Of a stretch of 64,000 nt of DNA, positions 57,733 through 64,000 are shown in pieces. Within the stretch, counting starts at the first letter, position 1. The number at the start of each line of letters is the position of its first letter. The DNA comes from Progne subis subis (Eukaryota > Chordata > Aves > Passeriformes > Hirundinidae): positions 1,612,001 to 1,676,000 of the forward strand of contig JAKJHU010000054.1 in assembly GCA_022316685.1 (NCBI GenBank). Direction: 5' to 3'. Both the position numbers and the translations under genes were made by a program. The notes below the pieces were generated by a model, which was not told where the DNA came from, searched no databases, and saw nothing but the letters and a program-made list of their open reading frames with translations.

Positions 57733-59326
57733 TTCGCTGGAAGGAATCAAGCGAGTGGCTCAGCCAGCGCTGGGGAGGGCTGCTGGCAGCATCCCCGCTG
57801 CAGCGTGACGTGCCCTTGAAATCCTGTGCCCGGAGGCATCCGGCACCCGAGCGGTGCCAGCTCCGGCAGCGCGACCTCCGCCCGCACCTCCCGGCACAGC
57901 CGGGCGGCTCCAATTCCAGCCCGGGCTGACCCGGCACCGCGCCGCTGATTTTCCAGCAAAACCCTCGTGTTGTGAGGCCGCAAAACCGCGGTGGAGAGGG
58001 GAGGTGAAGGGGTTTGTGGAGCATCCCGGGAATAACCTGGGAAGGAAGTTTGGAGCTCGCTGTGGCCGGGGCAGCCCAGCCATGGAACCGTTCCGCGGTG
58101 CAGGCACGGCAAAGCCGGGTGTGTGTGCGAGCTGTCAGCCGGGCAGACAGGCCCCAGGCATCTCCCGGGCTGTCACAGCTGCAAATTGTCCAGGAGCAGT
58201 CCCTAATGGGATGTAAAGGGAGGATTTATTGGAGGAAGATGTCACAGGGATGAAAGGGAGAAAGAGAGGGAACCTGGAGAGATAGCGGTTTGGGTTTGTA
58301 TTTATTTGTGGAGGAGCAATTGTTTTAAAATGTCCTTTGGTGTGTTGGAGAAGGCAAACAGGCAGTGACAGCCCAGCCGTGGGGCTGGAGGAGCCTTCAG
58401 TGATGGGAAGACCTTGATGTGCAAATTCCCTTCTCCTCCTCACCCTGCAACTCGGGGTTTACCTTGGAGAGGGAGCAAAGCCCTTTCCTTTCAACACAAA
58501 AGCTGTGTGTAATGTTTCCTCTGTGACCTGAGCTTTTTCTTCCCCAGAGTGTTTGTGTAGCCCTGGTTGAGTGATGCTCTCCCAGGACGACCTCAGAGAT
58601 GGACAAACCCAACCACAGACCAGAACAAAGCTGAAACTCCCTGGGGGCAGATGTACAGACAGAAAGGGATAGGAAAACAGGAGCAGAACCCATCCTCATC
58701 TTTCTGTGGCATTTGCATGGAGATGGAGAGCACCAGCTGAGCACAGGAGAGTGGTCAGCCAGCTCTCAGCATCGACAGTTCATCCCACATCCTTTTTGTG
58801 TGCACACAGCCTGTCCCTCACCACATTACGGCTCTTCTGTGCCTAAAACATCTGCTCAGGGTTGTGCTCAGCGGCCTCTCAGTGTCTGACTCAGACGGAG
58901 GGAGAACTATTTGGGGTTGATGAGTGGGGAGGGAGTGCAATCTCACTGTCAGGTGGAAAAAGAGTTCAGGGCTTGATCCTTCTGCGTCCCTGATGGTGCT
59001 GGGAGAAGAATTAGGAGCAAAAAGCTCAGCTCTGGATCAGCAGACACACATCAGCATTTCCCGTCTTACAGAGGTTTGTTCTGCCTGATCTTGATGCCTC
59101 CAAGAAGGACAAGTCTGTCCTGCTGCTTGCTGCTGGGATGGAGCTCACTGGGCCCCTCGGAATGCCACGGATCTGCACCAGCAGGATCTGTTTGTGCTCT
59201 CTCCGTGTCTCCTGGGAGCATGTTTGAAGGGAGACGGGTACATCCCTGCTTTCTCGACTGACCCCTTGTTGTCCTGTAATTCTGTATTATTTAATGACTT
59301 TTTTTTTCCTTTTTTTTTCCCCTGCT

Positions 59327-59440
59327 ACAAAATCACAGGAAAAGCTGAACTGGGTGTGGGGGGAGACCCACAAGAATCATCGCGTCCAACTCCTAACCTT
59401 GCACAGGACCATCCCCAAGAGTCCCATCCCTGTACCTGAG
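59327..59440 (-). mobile_element. CR1 LINE fragment
   Basis: Reverse-complement CR1: AAAATCACAGGAAAAGCTG, AGAATCATCGCGTCCAACTC, CTTGCACAGGACCATCCCC. Confidence 0.75.
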
Positions 59441-61497
59441 AGAGGATTGTCCACACAACAGCACCTCTGAGGACAGACACCTCCTTCCCTCCCTCAGGCC
59501 ACGGCGGGGGAAGCCACCGGAGTCTGGCGCTGCTGCTGCTGCTGTTCTCCGTCCTGCTGATGCAAATGAACAGCGACGCTGTCCCTGTGCTCCAGCCCCC
59601 TCTCGGCACCTGCTGGCAGAGCTCAGGTGCGGAGCTCGCCGAGCGTGCAGTGCTGTGAGCAGGGGCAGAGCCCCGTGTCGGGGTGGGCACTCACACACCA
59701 GCCCTTGTGCTGGGGGCACATCAGCTGGGGCTGCAGAACTGAAACTTTAGCAAAAAAAAAAAAAAAAAACAACCCAAACCGGGAGTGTGCCTCCTCTCAG
59801 CCCAGGGCTCTGTTCCGCATGGCCCTGCTGGGGTGTCCAGGTCTGTGTCTCTTCCAGGGGAACAGGCACCTTCTCTTCCAAACCACCCCCTGTTTCTGCA
59901 GGCAGAGGTCAGAGGTTATCAGCGGCTTCTGGGCTGTCTCTTAAACATCCCCTTTCTTCGTGCTGCTCCGCTCTGCTGGCAGAAATGGCGTCGAGGCTTT
60001 GTTCTGCCTGCACAGAGACCAGGGAGGAAAAACCCTCAAACCCCTCCCCACACCCTCCCGTGGCTGTGCTGCCCTGGGCAGGGGGGTTCCAGCAGCATCA
60101 CCCTTCAGTCACCTCCTGCAGCTGCAGCTGTTGGGTGCCTCTGCCTGGGGGCAGGCTGGGACATCCTCCCACAGCCAGGATGATGGAGCTGGGGACAGCA
60201 GGAGCACGTCCCTGGGTCCCCAGGTCGGATCCTTCCCCCTTGTTCTTTTTGGTGTCACAGAGCTGTGGACTCCCTCAAAGCTGCTGCTCCAGGATCCCAT
60301 TGTCCCACAGGTCCCCCTGCAGCCTCCAGCCAGCAGGAGCCAATCCCCTGGGGATTTCAGGCACAGAAAAAGGGCTTTCACCTTTCCCACTTGCAAACAC
60401 TCCAGCAACAGCAGCTCCTTGCACCTGGAAACCTTGGGGAAAACTGTGCTGCTCCTGTTGGCAAAGGGCTGATCTTTGCTCTGCAGGAGCCTCTCCCCAG
60501 CATTTCTTGCTGTGCTGGCCCAAGTGGCTTTTTCATTGCAGTTTTCCAGGGTTTTGCTTTTCCTACAGGCCGAAAAATGCCCTTCTGGCAACCTTGGCTT
60601 TGAAGCAGCCCCACGCTGCTGGGTCAGGATGGTGTTCCTGCAGAGCCCAGCTCTCCTGCAGCAGCTCTGAATGCTCCTTTGCACGTGTGTTCAATAAAGA
60701 AAAAAGAAAAAAACCCAAACCATTAAATATTAAAGGAAAAACCATCGTTGCCTGGACTCAGAGCAGCTCTTAAAAATGTTAGCAGCTCCAAAATCCCAAC
60801 CTTCCCTTAGGCTTTGAGGGCTTCCATCTTTGCAGCAGCCTATGGGGAGCTGGGCAAGGTGCGTGTGAGGAGCAGGGCTGGTGGGCAAAGTGTCCCTGAA
60901 AAAGTTCCCAAAATGAAGCCACGTGGCACAAAGGGGCAGCCAGGGAAATTCCATAACCCTGTGAACCTGCAGGGGCTGCTGTGTGGAGGGGAACTGGGAA
61001 AAAGCCCTGGAAAATCCCACTTCTGTGCCAGGGCACTGGGAGGTGGTCAGTGATGGTCAGTGAGGGCAGATTGTGTCACCCCAGAGGAGGACAGGGACAG
61101 GACAGGTGCCATCCCTCCCCCAGGCACTCGGGATCTGCAACTCTGCTCTGGGGAAGGTGTTGGAATCCCCTCCATCAGCGGGGGCCCTGAGGGGTTTTAT
61201 CTCTGCAGGGAAATGGCAACGCCTCGCCTGCTCCCACCCCAATCCCAAACCCAGCCCCTGGGCTGCCGGGACGCTCCGTGCAGCGGGTTGCAGGACAGGA
61301 CAAAGCCAGGTTTTTAAGGCAAGGAGCCCTTTCCTGGCTGGGCAGGGAGCTAAGAGGATGCTGCACTGCACATTCCCTGTTGCCCAAAAGTGAAGGCTTT
61401 AGGGACCATCAGTGGGATCATTCATGCGGGTCCAGCCCAGAGCCCTCCTCTGTGCTAAACATCTTCACCGAGCCTCTAGAACCACCAAGAGGCCATT

Positions 61498-61571
61498 AAA
61501 AAAAAACCCACCAAAAACCCCCAAAAACAAAAACAACAAAAAACCCAAAACAAACAACAAAAAACCAACAC
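61498..61571. repeat. A-rich low-complexity tract
   Basis: Runs of A broken by CC/C on the plus strand, resembling a decayed A tail. No upstream body recognised. Confidence 0.7.
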
Positions 61572-63417
61572 TGTTCCCTACAGAGCCTTTTCTTTCCCCA
61601 AGAGACTCTCGGGGGGCGCTTCCCTGACCCCGCTGCAGCTGGAACCCGCAGGATCAGCTTGCCGAGCCTCACCTGAGCGCAGCCCCTCGGGCAGGCTCAG
61701 CCTGCACCAGCGCCCTGAGAAGAGCTTTCCACAGCCACAGGCACCTGAAAGGCCCCGGCTCCTGGGTGTTCAGGGCCAGGATTTGGGGTGCGGGCCGTGC
61801 TGAGGGTGCACCCCCGAGCTGGATTGCTGCTCTCAGCACACGCCGCGCCTCATAAATCCCACCTGGCATCGCCTCCCTCCTCCTCCCGGGGGATCCCAGC
61901 GGGATGCTCAGCTCCCGGGGAAGGCCCGGTGCCGCCGGCCTGGCCCTGCGTGCCCCGGGGAGATGGGGATTGTGCCCAAACCTCCGCGGGCTCCCTCCGC
62001 CCCCGCTCCCTCCAGGGATGGTTTTTCGGCCGCCCCCGCTGCCGGGGGGGATGGTTATCCCGGGCGAGGACAGGAGTCACAGGAGGCTGTTCCGGGGCTG
62101 TGCGGTGCCCAAACACCCTGCCAGCGCCTCCCCGTCGGGAAGCGAAGGGCGGGGGCTGTGGTGACCCCCTGGCAGTGGCCGCTGTCAGCATCCCCAGTGC
62201 CAGCACGGCATTTCCACCTCGCCGGGGTTTCCCCGCCTTCATGGGAACAGGCTTTTGGGGCGGGGGGGGGAGCGAGGTGCGGATCCTCCCCTTCCCCTGG
62301 GAGCTGGAAAAGCCTGCGCATCTCCAGGGAGACTCTGTAAACAAGGAGCAGGGGGAGGGAGCGAGGGGGGCTCTCCATCTGCTGCACCAGCTCCGGGCCC
62401 GGCCTGCCGTCAGATGTCTCACACAACAGGAAGCAATAAAACACTGATTACCGGCACCGAGAGCCTCTTTCGCCCGCTGGGGAGAGGGATTGCGCCCAGA
62501 ATCCCACTTGGAGCATGCTGTGGGGCTCACGTGTTGTCAGAGCTGGTGGCAGAGGTGCCCAGCTCTGCTGCAGCAGGGGATGGGGCCAGCCCGTCACTGG
62601 GATGAGCCCGCTGTGAGTCCCACGTGCCCCCGCATCCCTCTGCTGCCTGCTGTCCCCTCTCCAGGGTGTCCCAGCATCAGGAACAGCACCCAGAGGGATT
62701 TCCCAGCGCCCAAACCCTGCTGTCCTTCGTAACACAGCCCATCCAGGCCCAGCAGCTCTGTCTGCTCCGTGTATCAGGGAAGAAAGGAGAGGGATGATGG
62801 TCGGTAGTGCTCACCCTTGGGTGATAATTCCTGCTGCCTGCCTGGAATTCCTGCCTGAACTGGAGCTTGTCTTTGAGACAGATGTTCAGCTGTGATTTAA
62901 AGGCATCCAGCGGTGGAGATGCAGCAGCACCATTCCCCTGCCTGCTTGTAGAGGATAATTAGAGCCACACTTCCAAAAACAAGTACCTGTGGCCGGCCTG
63001 GCCAGGTTCCTGCTGCCAGATATCCAAACCCTTTTTGTATCACCTCCTTTTCCCCCACTGGGGCCGTGTCCACGCGTTTATGGAGATACCCAAACCGCTT
63101 CTATCTCATCCCCCCCTTCCTCCTGCGTGTGTCCGTGTACTGACCCTGCCCCACGCTCTGTTTATCCACCGCATTCGTGGGGACACCCTGAACTTGAAAC
63201 AACCCGGGCTGGTGGCGCGTTCCTGCCGGCGCTGGCTCTGCCCGCGTTTGTGTTCGGAGCTCCTTTTCCTGCCGGCCCGAGCCTCGCTGGGAGACATCGA
63301 TCTCCCTTTTCCATCCGCAAACTCGGAGCCTGCCCGAGTGACAGCGGCTCCGGAGCCCCGCTGCCAGCAGGGATGAGGCGCCTGCACGGAAACCTTTAGG
63401 AAATTGCATTATATATA

Positions 63418-63447
63418 TTTTTTTTTAATTTTTTTTTTTTTTTTTTA
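63418..63447. repeat. Poly(T) tract
   Basis: T run with one AA interruption following ATTATATATA on the plus strand. Confidence 0.85.
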
Positions 63448-64000
63448 GCACTGAAATAATCACTGCTGAGGTTTACTCTGCGCACACTGTGCTCCTTCTG
63501 GAGCTGCCAGGGCATTTCAGCATCCTGAATCCTGGAGTGGGATCAGCCCCCCTCAGCCCTGCCCGATGGGCTGCAGCCCCAGATCACGACACATTGGCCA
63601 CATCCCGGCAGTGATTTCTCTCTTGTCTCCTTTGCCCAAGGCAAAAACTGAACTTGTGACCCAGATGTGAGCAGCCTGTTATCTGGTTAGCCGGCCCAGC
63701 TTCCCCAGGAGCCTTTTATTAGCAGATAAACCCCCTAAATTCAGCCTGGGTCTCTGAGATGGGCTGGGAGATTTGCAGGTTAAACAGATATAAGAAGCAC
63801 GGGTTTGCCCATAATTATTTTCCTGAATATCTGTCGATACTAATTAAAATTGTTTCCCATAATTAAATTTATAACAGCAAGGGAGAGCAAGGGGTCACTG
63901 AAATCCTTTCCTTTTGAATCGCTCAGGAATAAAAAGGGTTTTCAAATCAAATTAGTAAAAAAAAAAAAAATAGTATCAAATTAGTAAAAAAATCCATTCC

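Larger units (their letters stand above)
55441..64000. other. Upstream flank of SH2B2, no gene recognised
   Basis: Contains two CR1 fragments (56.30 and 59.33 kb), several homopolymers, and stretches that look like conserved non-coding elements (57.12-57.29, 57.59-57.71, 63.64-63.90 kb). The open frames present have biased composition and no recognisable family. CUX1 would be expected further right. Confidence 0.55.

Noticed and set aside
1..64000. CRISPR arrays, operons, bacterial promoters, tRNA or rRNA genes
   Set aside because: None seen; the window is vertebrate nuclear DNA and its regular repeats are minisatellites and microsatellites without spacers of CRISPR type.

Overview
The window looks like avian nuclear DNA, most likely from a songbird. 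It carries many short CR1 LINE fragments, one ERVL-type solo LTR, spliced vertebrate genes with GT-AG introns, and three CpG islands. No Alu, SINE-rich mammalian signature, CRISPR array or bacterial operon was seen. The left half is AT-rich. The right half becomes GC-rich with many small tandem repeats, as on a bird microchromosome (this last point is inference).

Three protein-coding genes are present, all on the minus strand and read right to left. SH2B2 (APS adaptor) has coding exons between about 33.9 and 45.4 kb and CpG-island first exons near 54.7-55.0 kb. PRKRIP1 (PKR-interacting, spliceosome-associated protein) has six coding exons from 27.29 down to 19.53 kb. ORAI2 (store-operated calcium channel subunit) has two coding exons at 11.46-11.24 and 5.87-5.33 kb and a CpG-island promoter near 16.2 kb. 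The order SH2B2 - PRKRIP1 - ORAI2 on one strand matches human 7q22.1, so the block is conserved; CUX1 would be expected beyond the right edge.

Layout: 1-3.3 kb is flanking DNA beyond ORAI2; 3.34-16.5 kb is ORAI2, with a solo LTR in its 5' UTR intron; 16.66-27.33 kb is PRKRIP1, whose candidate distal poly(A) site lies only a few hundred bases from the ORAI2 promoter; 27.5-28.5 kb is a pile-up of four CR1 fragments; 28.5-31.9 kb is intergenic; 31.9-55.1 kb is SH2B2; 55.1-64 kb is non-coding upstream DNA with CR1 pieces, homopolymers and candidate regulatory elements. The three genes act in different processes (insulin/JAK signalling adaptor, splicing/PKR control, calcium entry) and are linked by synteny rather than by a shared pathway.

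The most interesting observation is at the 3' end of SH2B2. The frame that encodes the conserved SRSDSAER segment meets a TGA about 19 codons before the conserved C-terminal Cbl-binding tyrosine motif, and that motif is intact in the +1 frame. This may be an assembly indel, a real lineage-specific truncation, alternative splicing, or +1 recoding.
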